From Solirubrobacter ginsenosidimutans (GTDB lineage: Bacteria > Actinomycetota > Thermoleophilia > Solirubrobacterales > Solirubrobacteraceae), in contig NZ_JAPDOD010000046.1 in NCBI RefSeq assembly GCF_027587205.1, positions 1-64,000 on the forward strand: a DNA stretch of 64,000 nucleotides, written 5' to 3'. Below, piece after piece: positions 34,617 through 42,008 of the stretch. Every line of letters starts with the position of its first letter. The stretch's first letter is position 1. The position numbers were made by a program, and so were the translations under genes. The notes below the pieces were generated by a model, which made no database searches, was not told where the DNA came from, and worked only from the letters and a program-made list of their open reading frames with translations.

Positions 34617-35498
34617 ATGCTGGTGCACGAAGAAGTCCGGACGGCCCTCGACGAGGGTCGTCCTGTCGTTGCTCTCGAGAGCACGATCATCGCCCACGGG
34701 TTGCCGCGGCCGGACAACCTGCGCGTGGCGCGGGAGATCGAGGGCGTGGTGCGCTCCAAGGGCGCGGTGCCGGCGACGATCGCCATCCTCGGCGGGCAGG
34801 TGCGGGTCGGGCTGGATGAGGCGGCGCTCGACGCGCTGGCCAACACCGACGGCATCGCCAAGTGCGGCGTGCGTGACCTCGCGCCGGTGATCGCCCGCGG
34901 CGGCGACGGGGCGACGACGGTCGCTGCGACTTCGCACCTCGCCGAGCGGGGCGGGATCCGCGTGTTCGCCACGGGCGGGCTCGGTGGCGTCCATCGCGGC
35001 GCGGCGGACACGTTCGACGAGTCGGCCGATCTGGGCACTTTGGCGCGGGTCGGGATCTGCGTCGTCTGCGCGGGCGTGAAATCGATCCTCGACCTCCCGG
35101 CGACGCTGGAGCGGCTGGAGACGCTGAACGTCACCGTGCTCGGCTACCGCACCGACACGTTCCCGGCGTTCTACCTGACGTCCTCCGGCCTGCCGGTCAC
35201 CTGGCGGGTCGACTCGGCCGCCGAAGCCGCCGCTGTGCTGCGCGCCCGGCTGGACGTCGGCGCGCCCGGCGCCGTGGTGGTCGCGAACCCGCTCGACGAG
35301 CAGATGGACCCGGACCTGCATGAGCGCGTGCTGCGCGACGGCTTGGCCGCCGCGTCGGCGGCGGGCGTGACCGGCCGCGACGTGACGCCGTTCCTGCTCG
35401 AGCGCTTCCACTCGCAGACCGAGGGTGAGTCGCTACGCGCGAACGTGCGCCTCGTGCTGCGCAACGCCGCCCTGGCGGCGGAGATCGCCGCGGCGTGA
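34617..35498 (+). CDS. psuG: Pseudouridine-5'-phosphate glycosidase
   Basis: 293 residues, normal family length. Diagnostic blocks are VVALESTIIAHGLPRPDN (catalytic E21), PATIAILGGQVRVGL, GIAKCGVRDLA (K82), VFATGGLGGVHRGAADTFDESADL and VVCAGVKSILDLPATLERLET. The enzyme cleaves pseudouridine 5'-phosphate to uracil and ribose 5-phosphate in the cytoplasm. The next gene is a PfkB kinase that can supply the substrate. It begins just after the copy 2 repeat element; GGCGCGGCG before the ATG is a poor ribosome binding site. Confidence 0.94.
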   Translation: MLVHEEVRTALDEGRPVVALESTIIAHGLPRPDNLRVAREIEGVVRSKGAVPATIAILGGQVRVGLDEAALDALANTDGIAKCGVRDLAPVIARGGDGATTVAATSHLAERGGIRVFATGGLGGVHRGAADTFDESADLGTLARVGICVVCAGVKSILDLPATLERLETLNVTVLGYRTDTFPAFYLTSSGLPVTWRVDSAAEAAAVLRARLDVGAPGAVVVANPLDEQMDPDLHERVLRDGLAAASAAGVTGRDVTPFLLERFHSQTEGESLRANVRLVLRNAALAAEIAAA

Positions 35499-35562
35499 GC
35501 GAGCCCGGCAACCGTGCTCTGAAGGACCGCCCGCGGGTTTCGGGCATTCCGCGGGTGGCGCC

Positions 35563-36417
35563 GTGACCGACCGCCGCGTCGTCGTTCTCGGCGAGGTGAT
35601 GCTCGACGTCGTCGCCGTCCACGACGCGCCGCTGGCGATCGCGAGCGACACACCGGCCCGGATCCGCCTCCGTCCCGGTGGCGCGGGGGCGAACACGGCG
35701 GCGTGGCTGGCGCGGGCGGGCGTCGAGGTCGCGCTCGTCGCGCGGGTGGGGGACGATGACGCCGCCAAGGCCGCACTCGGGGCGATGGACGCAGTCGACC
35801 TCCGCGTGAGCGTCGACGCGTCGCTCCCCACCGGCACGTGCATCGTGCTCGTCGCGCCCGGGGGCGAGCGGACGATGCTCCCCGACCCGGGCGCCAACAC
35901 CGCTCTGTCATCCGACGACCTGCCCGAGGACCTGTTCGTGGAGGGCTCGATCCTGCACGTCTCCGGCTACTCGCTGATGCGCCCCGGCTCGCGCCCCGCC
36001 GCGCTGACCGCGATGGATCGCGCCCGCGACGCAGGCATGCTCATCTCCGTCGACCCGGCCAGCGCCGCGCTGCTGATCGACGACCCGGCATTCCTGCACC
36101 GCGCTCGACCCGTCGATCTCCTGCTGCCCAACGCGGACGAGCTCGCGGCGCTCGGCGGCGACCTGCCGGGGGTGAAGGAGTTCGCGGTCAAGCTCGGCCG
36201 TGACGGGGCGCGCTGGAGCGACGGTGCGCGCAACGTGGCCGTCCCCGCCGTGCGCGTGGAGGAAGTGGTCGACACCACAGGCGCGGGGGACGCGTTCGCC
36301 GCCGGCTTCCTCAGCGTCTGGCCTGGCGATCGCCGGCTCGCGCTGGAGGCCGGCGCGCGGCTCGCCGCGCAAGCGGTTGCCCAAGAGGGTGGGCGCCCTG
36401 CCGGAGGAGCCCGTTGA
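35563..36417 (+). CDS. PfkB-family carbohydrate kinase (probable pseudouridine kinase)
   Basis: 284 residues from GTG 35563, where homology starts (RRVVVLGEVMLDVV). PfkB signature 1 is RLRPGGAGANTAAWLARAGVEVALVARVGDD, signature 2 is VVDTTGAGDAFAAGFLS with the catalytic Asp, and a DLLLPNADELAALGG segment lies between. The family is slightly short of ribokinase. Position 64 bases after psuG suggests it is PsuK, which phosphorylates pseudouridine; ribose or adenosine cannot be excluded. Its stop lies in the left arm of an inverted repeat. Confidence 0.87.
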   Translation: MTDRRVVVLGEVMLDVVAVHDAPLAIASDTPARIRLRPGGAGANTAAWLARAGVEVALVARVGDDDAAKAALGAMDAVDLRVSVDASLPTGTCIVLVAPGGERTMLPDPGANTALSSDDLPEDLFVEGSILHVSGYSLMRPGSRPAALTAMDRARDAGMLISVDPASAALLIDDPAFLHRARPVDLLLPNADELAALGGDLPGVKEFAVKLGRDGARWSDGARNVAVPAVRVEEVVDTTGAGDAFAAGFLSVWPGDRRLALEAGARLAAQAVAQEGGRPAGGAR

Positions 36418-36490
36418 AGAATTCCGGTGCGCCCGCTGCGGCGCATCCGCGGCGGCTGCACCACATCGGTCGGACCGACCATTCTTCAAC
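36413..36490. repeat. Long-range inverted repeat between kinase and phosphatase genes
   Basis: GTTGAAGAAT (36413-36422, including the kinase TGA) pairs exactly with ATTCTTCAAC (36481-36490) across 58 bases. Inside are GGTGC/GCACC complementarity and the palindrome GGTCGGACCGACC (36468-36480). It could form a branched 3'-end or leader structure. Confidence 0.5.
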
Positions 36491-36512
36491 GAACTCCTAG
36501 CATGGGACGCCC

Positions 36513-36983
36513 TTGAACCGCATCCTCTTCGTGTGCATGGGCAACATCTGCCGCTCGCCGACGGCCGAGGGCGTCATGCGGCGGCTCGTGCGCGAGGCGG
36601 GGCTCGAGCGGGAGTTCGAGATCGACAGCGCCGGGACCGGCTCCTGGCACGCCGGCGACTCGCCCGACCGCCGCGCCACCGCGGCCGCCGCCGCCCGCGG
36701 CGTCGTGCTGGAGGGTGCTGCCCGCCAGGTCCGCCCGCGCGACTTCGAGCACTTCGACCTCCTACTCGCGATGGACAACGAGAACCTGCGGGAGCTGCGC
36801 ACGTTCTCCTCGGACGGTGACGTGGCCGGCAAGGCGCGGCTGCTGCGCGAGTTCGATCCGGCCAGCGCGGGTGCCGCCGACCTCGACGTCCCCGACCCCT
36901 ACTACGGCGGCCCCGACGGCTTCGAGAAGGTGCTCGATCAGGTCGAGGCCGCCTGCCGCGGCCTCCTCGACAGCCTGCGGTGA
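36513..36983 (+). CDS. Low-molecular-weight protein-tyrosine phosphatase
   Basis: 156 residues starting at TTG 36513; a nearby ATG is out of frame. The P-loop CMGNICRSP (C8 nucleophile, R14) is at the N-terminus, as in all LMW-PTPs, with the general-acid Asp in VPDPYYGGPDGFEKVLD near the C-terminus. It would hydrolyse phosphotyrosine or, by analogy with the human enzyme shown to act as a protein-ribulosamine-5-phosphatase, phosphate on glycated lysines. It overlaps the fructosamine-kinase-family gene by 4 bases. Confidence 0.94.
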   Translation: MNRILFVCMGNICRSPTAEGVMRRLVREAGLEREFEIDSAGTGSWHAGDSPDRRATAAAAARGVVLEGAARQVRPRDFEHFDLLLAMDNENLRELRTFSSDGDVAGKARLLREFDPASAGAADLDVPDPYYGGPDGFEKVLDQVEAACRGLLDSLR

Positions 36984-37894
36984 GCCTCGAGACCGCGGTG
37001 CGCGAGGCGACCGGCCGCGAGGTGCGGCGGGTCGAGCGCGTCGGCGGCGGAGACATCAACGAGGCGTTCCGCGTGCAGTTCGCCGACGAGTCGTTCGGCT
37101 TCGTGAAGACCCGCGGGGACGTGGCGGCAGGCGAGTACGCGGCGGAGGCGGCCGGCCTGCGCTGGCTCGCCGAACCGGGCGCGCTGCGCGTGCCCGAAGT
37201 GCTCGGCGTCGCCGACGACGTGCTGGTCCTCGACTGGGTCGACGAGGGCGGGCGCGGCGACCCGGCGGCGTTCGGGGCGGGCCTGGCCGCGGTGCACGCG
37301 GCGGGCGCTGAGACGTTCGGCGCGCCGCCCGCGCGCGCCTCCGGCAGCGATGCCGCGCGCGCCTCCGGCAGCGATGCCGCGCGCGCCTCCGGCGGCGCTC
37401 CGCCCGCCGCCGTCACGCCGCTTCGTCTCGGTTCGCTCTCCCTCCCCAACGAACCCACCCCCGACTGGCCGACGTTCTACGCCGAGCGGCGCCTGCTTCC
37501 GCTGCTCCCGCACGCCGGCCTCACCCGCTTCGGCAACAGGGCGGTCGAGAGCGTGTGCTCGCGGCTGCAGGACCTCGCCGGACCGCCCGAGCCGCCCGCG
37601 CGCCTCCACGGCGACCTCTGGAGCGGCAACGTCCTGTGGGGGCGCGACGGGCGCGCGTGGCTGATCGACCCCGCGGCCTACGGCGGTCACCGGGAGGTCG
37701 ATCTGGCGATGCTGCGCCTGTTCGGCTCGCCCGGGAAAGCGTTCCTCACCGCGTACGAGGAGCGCCACCCGCTGGCGCCGGGCCACCAGGACCGGGTCGA
37801 GCTCTACCAACTCTTCCCGCTGCTCGTGCACGCGGCGCTCTTCGGCGGCGGGTATCCCGCATCCGCCGAACGGGTCGCCCGCAAGTACGCCTAG
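36980..37894 (+). CDS. Fructosamine/ribulosamine kinase family protein
   Basis: 304 residues from GTG 36980. FN3K family features are RVERVGGGDINEAFRV, FVKTRGD (ATP lysine), LRVPEVLGVADDVLVLDWVDEG, RLHGDLWSGNVLWGRDGRAWLIDPAAYGGHREVDLAMLRLFG and DWPTFYAERRLLPLL. It would phosphorylate ketosamine adducts on proteins, destabilising them (deglycation). Between FGAPP and LRLGSL, where the family has a short conserved loop, a tandem repeat inserts ARASGSDA units. It is coupled to the LMW phosphatase by a 4-base overlap and converges on the next gene with a 4-base overlap. Confidence 0.9.
   Translation: MSLETAVREATGREVRRVERVGGGDINEAFRVQFADESFGFVKTRGDVAAGEYAAEAAGLRWLAEPGALRVPEVLGVADDVLVLDWVDEGGRGDPAAFGAGLAAVHAAGAETFGAPPARASGSDAARASGSDAARASGGAPPAAVTPLRLGSLSLPNEPTPDWPTFYAERRLLPLLPHAGLTRFGNRAVESVCSRLQDLAGPPEPPARLHGDLWSGNVLWGRDGRAWLIDPAAYGGHREVDLAMLRLFGSPGKAFLTAYEERHPLAPGHQDRVELYQLFPLLVHAALFGGGYPASAERVARKYA
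37332..37397 (+). repeat. In-frame 21-bp tandem repeat in the kinase gene
   Basis: GCGCGCGCCTCCGGCAGCGAT-type units of 21 bases occur nearly identically two and a half to three times and encode ARASGSD A repeats (about residues 119-139). The last unit has diverged (GGCGGC). The period is a multiple of three, so copy changes keep the frame. Confidence 0.85.
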
Positions 37895-38610
37895 GGGAGA
37901 TCGAAGATGATGTAGCTGAAGGCCACCGAAGCCGGTGCCGCGTCGACGTCGGTGCGGTTGCACAGCGTCAGGACGAACCGGCTGGCGGCACCCGGGTCGT
38001 TCGGATTGGGTGCGGACGTCCGGTAGTTGAAGCTGAAGGTCTGCCCGTTGAAGGACCCACGCGGGACGACCAGCAGCGCGTCCTGGGAGATGTCGGCGCC
38101 GGCGGCCTCCGGCGCCAGCCCGCGCGGTTCGCGGCTCCAGCATTCGTGTGCCTTGATCACGCCCAGATCGTCGGCCAGGATCCGGAACGCGCCGCTGAAG
38201 CGGGCGATGTCGGCCGTGGTCAGCGTGCCGTCGGCGATCTTGGCGCCCGTGACCGAGCTGTCGGCCAGCCTGCCGGAGCCGATCGCGCCGTCGGCGATGT
38301 CCGCGGCCGTGACGGTGCCGTCGACGAGGTCGGTGCCGGAGACGGTGCCGTCGGCGATCTGCAGCCCGCCGATCGCTCCCGGGACGAGCTTGTTGGCGCC
38401 GATCGAGCCGTCCGGCGTCACCTGCAGCGCGCGGATCGCCGTCGGGCTTAGGTCGAGTTCCGCGAGCGAGCGGTCCTTGATCTGGGCACTCGCGACGGTG
38501 CCGCGGCGGATGTCCTTGCCGTTGATGAAGTGCTTCGCCTGCGCCGGCCCGCCGAGGGCGACGAAGAGCGCGAGCAGCGCGACGAGCATGGCGGCTGAGG
38601 GGCGGCGCAC
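37891..38610 (-). CDS. Secreted repeat protein (IxDGTVxxxDL repeats)
   Basis: 239 residues with a signal peptide (MLVALLALFVALGGPAQA; the second Met at 38589 is an alternative start). Residues about 28-135 are degenerate 10-15 residue units such as IADGTVSGTDLVDGTV, TAADIADGAIGSGRLADSSV and TGAKIADGTLTTADI, which suggest a solenoid or beta-helix. The C-terminal 100 residues form a separate domain with two or three Cys. Similar repeat proteins are frequent in soil actinobacteria and have no defined role. It is divergent from the large PQQ-type dehydrogenase gene. Confidence 0.8.
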   Translation of the reverse strand: MRRPSAAMLVALLALFVALGGPAQAKHFINGKDIRRGTVASAQIKDRSLAELDLSPTAIRALQVTPDGSIGANKLVPGAIGGLQIADGTVSGTDLVDGTVTAADIADGAIGSGRLADSSVTGAKIADGTLTTADIARFSGAFRILADDLGVIKAHECWSREPRGLAPEAAGADISQDALLVVPRGSFNGQTFSFNYRTSAPNPNDPGAASRFVLTLCNRTDVDAAPASVAFSYIIFDLP

Positions 38611-38654
38611 GCGCCTACCGTACGAGCCCGCGACGCGCCGACAAGGAAACTCGG

Positions 38655-38731
38655 CGGACGTTCGATCCGTGACTTACCGGACAACGGTGCAGCGCCGAGT
38701 AGCCGGACGTACGATCCGTTATCTCACGGAC
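38655..38731. promoter_or_regulatory. Paired 28-bp direct repeats in a divergent promoter region
   Basis: The 28-base segments starting at 38655 and 38704 both begin CGGACGT and share CGATCCGT in the middle and CGGAC at the end; 22 of 28 positions match. They are 49 bases apart, and copy 2 also holds TCCGT-N6-ACGGA. Their position between two divergent secreted-protein genes suggests regulator binding sites. Confidence 0.5.
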
Positions 38732-38736
38732 GCCCC

Positions 38737-38742
38737 TAGGCT
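38737..38742 (+). promoter_or_regulatory. Putative -10 box TAGGCT, leaderless spacing
   Basis: TAGGCT ends exactly 6 bases before GTG 38749, and no ribosome binding site intervenes, so the mRNA is probably leaderless. Confidence 0.45.
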
Positions 38743-38748
38743 CCGCTT

Positions 38749-41559
38749 GTGCACCGGGCAGTCCTGCTCACGGCTGTCTTCTTCGCCCTCTTCGTCGCTC
38801 CCGCAACCGCTGGGCCGTTCGGCGCGCCGGTTGCGCCCAAGCTCGTCACGTCGCTGCCGGAGGGCTTCACGGAGACGACGATGTGGAGCGGGCTCGGCAA
38901 CCCGACCGTCGTGCGCTTCGCGCCGAACGGCCGGGTGTTCGTGGCGACGAAGGCGGGCGTGATCTACACCTTCGACGACGTCGACGACCCCACGCCGACC
39001 GTCTTCGCCGACCTCAGCGCCGAGGTGCAGGACTTCTGGGACCGCGGTCTGCTCGGCCTCGCGATCGCCCCGAACGGCACCATCTACGTCCTCTACTCGC
39101 ACGACACCGGTTGGGGCGACAGCTGCCCGGACGGCGGCACCGCCCCGCCCGGCTGCAAGATCGACGCGCGGCTTTCGCGGCTGAGCGCGACCGGCAAGGA
39201 GACCATCCTCCTCGAGGACTTCTGCCAGCAGTTCCCGAGCCACTCGATCGGCACGCTCGCCTTCGGTCCCGACGGGATGCTGTACCTCAGCGCGGGCGAG
39301 GGCGCCCACTTCGACTACGAGGACTTCGGCCAGATCGGCAATGTGTGCGGCGACCCGCCCAACCCGACGGGGGACATCGGCCCGCCCGACTCCCAGGGAG
39401 GAGCCTTGCGTGCGCAGGCGTACCGGCGCCCGGCCGGGCAGCCGATGATTCCGGACGGCGCGATCCTGCGCATCGATCCGGCCCATCCGACCTTCAACGG
39501 GCGGTCCAGCATCGTCGCATACGGCTTCCGCAACCCCTTCCGGTTCACGTTCCGCCCGGGCACGAGCGAGATCTGGGCCGGGGACGTCGGCTGGACGACA
39601 TCGGAGGAGCTCAACCGCATCCCGGCCGACGGCACCGTCCGCAACTTTGGCTGGCCGTGTTACGAGGGCAAGGACCCGCAGCCGGCGTATGAGGCGCTCC
39701 ACGTGAATACGTGCACCTCGCTCTACGCGGAGGGCTCGGCGTCGGCGCCGTACTTCACCTACAAGCATGCGGACAACGTGGTCGACGGCGACGGGTGCGC
39801 TCCCGGCGACTCGTCGATCTCCGCCGTCAGCTTCTACTCGGGGACCGAGTTCCCGGAGAAATACCGCGGCGCGTTGTTCTTTGGCGACTATGCGCGCAAC
39901 TGCCTCTGGGTCATGCCGCTCGGTGCCAACGGCCAGCCGGATCCGGCCAAACGAGAGCTGTTCGCGGGCGGTGCGCCCGGCCCGGTGTATCTCACCGAAG
40001 GCCCTGGCGGGGCGCTCTACTACGCGGATCTCCAGGGCGGCACGATTCGCCGGATCGCTTACAGCGCACCGTCCGCCCAGATCGTCGCGACGCCCGACTC
40101 CGGTGACCCGCCGCTGACCGTGGCCTTCGACGGCACTGGGTCGTTTGACCCGGAGGGCGGCGCGCTCGACTACGCGTGGGACCTCGACGGCGACGGCTCG
40201 TACGACGACTCGATCGCACCGGCTCCGTACTTCAAGTACACCAAGCGCGGAATCGTCACCGTTCGGCTGCGCGTGACCGACCCGACGGGGTTGACCGGGG
40301 TGGCGAGCAAGACGATCACCGTCGGCACGCCCCCGGTCGTGACCATCAACGCGCCCGCGTCGACGACGACGTGGGCGGTCGGGGACCGGATCGCGTTCTC
40401 CGGTAGCGCGAGCGACGGCACGCTGGTGTGGTCACTGCTGCTGCGTCACTGCTCGCGGATCGACGCGAACGAGTGCCACACCCACGCGCTGCAGAACTTC
40501 ATCGGTCCGGCGGGCTCCTTCGTCGCGCCCGATCACGACTACCCGTCCTACCTCGAGCTGTCGCTGACCGCGACCGACGCCGACAACCTGCGCACGACCA
40601 AGACCGTACGGCTGAACCCGCGCACGGCGGACGTCACGCTCGCGAGCTCGCCGCCAGGACTGAACCTCGCGTTCGGCAGCGAGTCGCTCCCGGCGCCGTT
40701 CACCCGCACCGTGCTGGCGCGCTCGGCGATCTCGCTCAACGCGCCTTCGCCGCAGGGCGTGTTCAACTGGACGGGCTGGAGCGACGGCCTCGACCGGGTG
40801 CACGGCGCGACCGCGCCCGACGGCGGCGCCGTGACATACACGGCGACGTACGCGGGACCGCCGGTCGCGACCGTCTCACCGGCCCCGACCACGACCCCGG
40901 GACCGACCGCGACCGCGGCCCCCAAGCCCGTCGCCGCGTGGGGCTTCGACGAGACCACAGGCACGAAGGTCCCGAGCGGCACGCTCGCCGGTCCCCTGCG
41001 GGTGAGCGGCGGCAAGTACGGCAACGCGCTCGACTTCGACGGCGTCGATGACTGGGTGACCGTGAAGGCGCCGAAGCTCAGCACGGCGGTGACGGTCGAG
41101 GCGTGGGTGTACCCGACCCGCCGCGGCGGCTCGCTCGCCCTGCGCGAGACGGCACGCGGCGCGTCCTGGTCGCTCTACCAGGACGAGGCGGGTGTGGGGA
41201 CGAAGTTCGCCCGCGGCGCCGCGCCCAAGCTCAAGCGCTGGACCCACGTCGCGATGACCTACGACGGCACGACGATCCGCCGCTACGTCAACGGCGTCCT
41301 GGCCGGGACCCAGGCGGCCAAGGGCGCGCTCGCAGGCGGCACCTACCCACTGCGCTTCGGCGGCAACGCCGTCTGGAAGGAGTGGTTCAAGGGGCGCCTC
41401 GACGAGATCCGCGTCTACGCCGGCGCGCTGACCCCGGCGCAGATCGCCACCGACATGCGCACCCCGATCACCGCCGCACCCAAGAAGGCGCGCGCGGCGA
41501 AGCGGGTCAGGGGCGGCGCACGCGTGACGCGCTACCGCGGCAAATCCAAAGAGACTTGA
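38749..41559 (+). CDS. Secreted multidomain PQQ-type sugar dehydrogenase (GSDH-PKD-LamG)
   Basis: 936 residues from GTG 38749. A signal peptide (about 1-22) is followed by a GSDH-like beta-propeller (about 40-430: VVRFAPNGRVFVATKAG, DRGLLGLAIAPNGTIYVLYSH, SHSIGTLAFGPDGMLYLSAGEG, GFRNPFRFTFRPGTSEIWAGDVGW, NFGWPCYEG). A PKD domain (about 443-525, AFDGTGSFDPEGGALDYAWDLDGDG) comes next, then a beta region with a short Thr/Pro linker and a LamG/concanavalin-like domain (about 735-895). The C-terminus is basic. It likely oxidises or binds carbohydrates outside the cell. A PKD-LamG tail replaces the Thr-Ala stalk of the paralogue at 22103-23941. Confidence 0.86.
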   Translation: MHRAVLLTAVFFALFVAPATAGPFGAPVAPKLVTSLPEGFTETTMWSGLGNPTVVRFAPNGRVFVATKAGVIYTFDDVDDPTPTVFADLSAEVQDFWDRGLLGLAIAPNGTIYVLYSHDTGWGDSCPDGGTAPPGCKIDARLSRLSATGKETILLEDFCQQFPSHSIGTLAFGPDGMLYLSAGEGAHFDYEDFGQIGNVCGDPPNPTGDIGPPDSQGGALRAQAYRRPAGQPMIPDGAILRIDPAHPTFNGRSSIVAYGFRNPFRFTFRPGTSEIWAGDVGWTTSEELNRIPADGTVRNFGWPCYEGKDPQPAYEALHVNTCTSLYAEGSASAPYFTYKHADNVVDGDGCAPGDSSISAVSFYSGTEFPEKYRGALFFGDYARNCLWVMPLGANGQPDPAKRELFAGGAPGPVYLTEGPGGALYYADLQGGTIRRIAYSAPSAQIVATPDSGDPPLTVAFDGTGSFDPEGGALDYAWDLDGDGSYDDSIAPAPYFKYTKRGIVTVRLRVTDPTGLTGVASKTITVGTPPVVTINAPASTTTWAVGDRIAFSGSASDGTLVWSLLLRHCSRIDANECHTHALQNFIGPAGSFVAPDHDYPSYLELSLTATDADNLRTTKTVRLNPRTADVTLASSPPGLNLAFGSESLPAPFTRTVLARSAISLNAPSPQGVFNWTGWSDGLDRVHGATAPDGGAVTYTATYAGPPVATVSPAPTTTPGPTATAAPKPVAAWGFDETTGTKVPSGTLAGPLRVSGGKYGNALDFDGVDDWVTVKAPKLSTAVTVEAWVYPTRRGGSLALRETARGASWSLYQDEAGVGTKFARGAAPKLKRWTHVAMTYDGTTIRRYVNGVLAGTQAAKGALAGGTYPLRFGGNAVWKEWFKGRLDEIRVYAGALTPAQIATDMRTPITAAPKKARAAKRVRGGARVTRYRGKSKET

Positions 41560-41569
41560 GCGCTTAGAA

Positions 41570-41962
41570 CTAGTTGATCGTGACGTCCCCGGCCACGCCG
41601 ATGTTCGTCACCTTGTTGACACGGGCGTTGCCCAGGATGTTCGTGACGATCTGGGTGTTCCCCTCCCGTTTCTCGGCTTCGTCAAGCAGCTCCTGCAGTT
41701 CCTTCGCGAACTGCGGGTTCGCCTCCAGCCGCGGCTCGAGCACCTCGGCGACCTCTTGGGCGCGTGCCTCGCTTCCGGGCTTTTGTTCCAAACGCGTCAG
41801 CGCCTCGTCGACTTCGGCGTCGCCCGCGAAGCGGTCCTTCACTCGCTTGAGGAGCCTCGTCGCGACGCCGGCGAGGCCGTCGCCCGTCCCCTCGCCGATG
41901 CGCTCGGCGATCTTGGTGGCGATCAGCGATGCGGCCGCGAGGGCGATGGTTGCGGGATCCAC
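41570..41962 (-). CDS. Putative Bell-like effector with C-terminal amyloid motif
   Basis: 130 residues. Residues 1-100 are helical and begin MDPATIALAAASLIATKIAE, followed by a Gly-rich turn, a basic helix (RLLKRVKDRFAGDAE) and acidic helices (VAEVLEPRLEANPQFAKELQELL). This layout resembles Bell-domain proteins, bacterial relatives of HET-S/HELL pore-forming domains encoded next to NLR genes. The last 20 residues, GNARVNKVTNIGVAGDVTIN, are Asn/Val/Ile-rich with Gly pairs, like RHIM-type bacterial amyloid signalling sequences. A matching segment is in the divergent STAND NTPase 46 bases away. The likely role is membrane-disrupting cell death triggered by templated amyloid folding. The domain assignment is by pattern, not alignment. 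Confidence 0.72.
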   Translation of the reverse strand: MDPATIALAAASLIATKIAERIGEGTGDGLAGVATRLLKRVKDRFAGDAEVDEALTRLEQKPGSEARAQEVAEVLEPRLEANPQFAKELQELLDEAEKREGNTQIVTNILGNARVNKVTNIGVAGDVTIN

Positions 41963-42008
41963 GTGACTCCTCTCGATCGGTCGGGCTTATCGTAACGGTG
42001 CGACTTGC

